Below are positions 5,513-5,540 of a stretch of DNA of 5,540 nucleotides, in pieces. The notes beneath the pieces are model-generated. The model did no database searches and was not told the DNA's origin. It was given only the letters and a program-made list of their open reading frames with translations. Position 1 is the stretch's first letter; every line of letters starts with the position of its first letter. Location of the stretch: positions 1-5,540 of the forward strand of contig JAJYDP010000065.1 in NCBI GenBank assembly GCA_021777365.1, given 5' to 3'. The stretch comes from Chloroflexota bacterium. GTDB lineage: Bacteria; Chloroflexota; Limnocylindria; Limnocylindrales; CSP1-4. The position numbers were made by a program, and so were the translations under genes.

Positions 5513-5540
5513 GTGTTCTATCGTTCCGACCCAGATCGGA
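5513..5540 (+). CDS. Probable start of a new gene, 3'-truncated by the window edge
   Basis: GTG at 5513-5515 opens a frame of nine complete codons (MFYRSDPDR when initiated at GTG) that runs off the window. Support comes from a GGAGG ribosome binding site 5 nt upstream and a TANNNT hexamer before it. The frame stays open upstream as well, with a TTG at 5495 as an alternative start, but the spacing favours GTG. Nine residues do not identify a product. An opening of the MFY-plus-polar type is seen in some flavin-reductase-like FMN-binding proteins, but that is only a recalled resemblance. Confidence 0.5.

Noticed and set aside
1..5540. CRISPR arrays, tRNA/rRNA genes, insertion sequences, attachment sites, riboswitches
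   Set aside because: No regularly spaced direct repeats, tRNA-like cloverleaf or T-loop sequence, transposase motif, terminal inverted repeats or long structured leader were seen on either strand. No gap exceeds 300 bases.

Overview
The window is high-GC bacterial DNA (about 70% G+C by eye, with strong G/C preference at third codon positions). Long antisense ORFs result from that composition. Nothing marks mobile DNA: no transposase, integrase, tRNA, CRISPR array or phage gene is visible, and codon usage looks uniform. The composition, the use of GTG starts, and -10 hexamers placed exactly for leaderless transcripts fit a lineage such as Actinomycetota (e.g. Thermoleophilia) or Chloroflexota (e.g. 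Thermomicrobia/Limnocylindria). The sequence alone does not settle which.

Layout from left to right. (1) 1-2199, + strand: the C-terminal four-fifths of pyruvate, phosphate dikinase, whose start lies outside the window. (2) 2200-2305: a convergent intergenic gap holding a strong GC hairpin that could serve both flanking genes as a terminator. (3) 2306-3577, - strand: a 423-residue CPA1-type cation/proton antiporter. (4) 3578-3719: a divergent control region in which both flanking genes have a TANNNT -10 hexamer exactly 6 nt before the start codon, with a 17-bp perfect palindrome between them. (5) 3720-4910, + strand: a 396-residue dehydrogenase of the saccharopine dehydrogenase / lysine 6-dehydrogenase family. 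(6) 4920-5300, - strand: a 126-residue protein with four predicted membrane helices and no recognised family. It converges on the dehydrogenase with only 9 nt between the two stop codons and has its own promoter and Shine-Dalgarno site. (7) 5301-5540: a second divergent control region. It ends in the first nine codons of a probable new + strand gene starting at GTG 5513.

The genes alternate in strand (+, -, +, -, +), so each is probably its own transcription unit and no shared pathway is implied. PPDK connects pyruvate and PEP, the antiporter handles ion and pH homeostasis, and the dehydrogenase probably acts in lysine or related amino-acid metabolism. This looks like an ordinary chromosomal housekeeping region. 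I did not find a previously undescribed system. The most informative signals are the regulatory layouts in the gaps and the uncharacterised four-helix protein.
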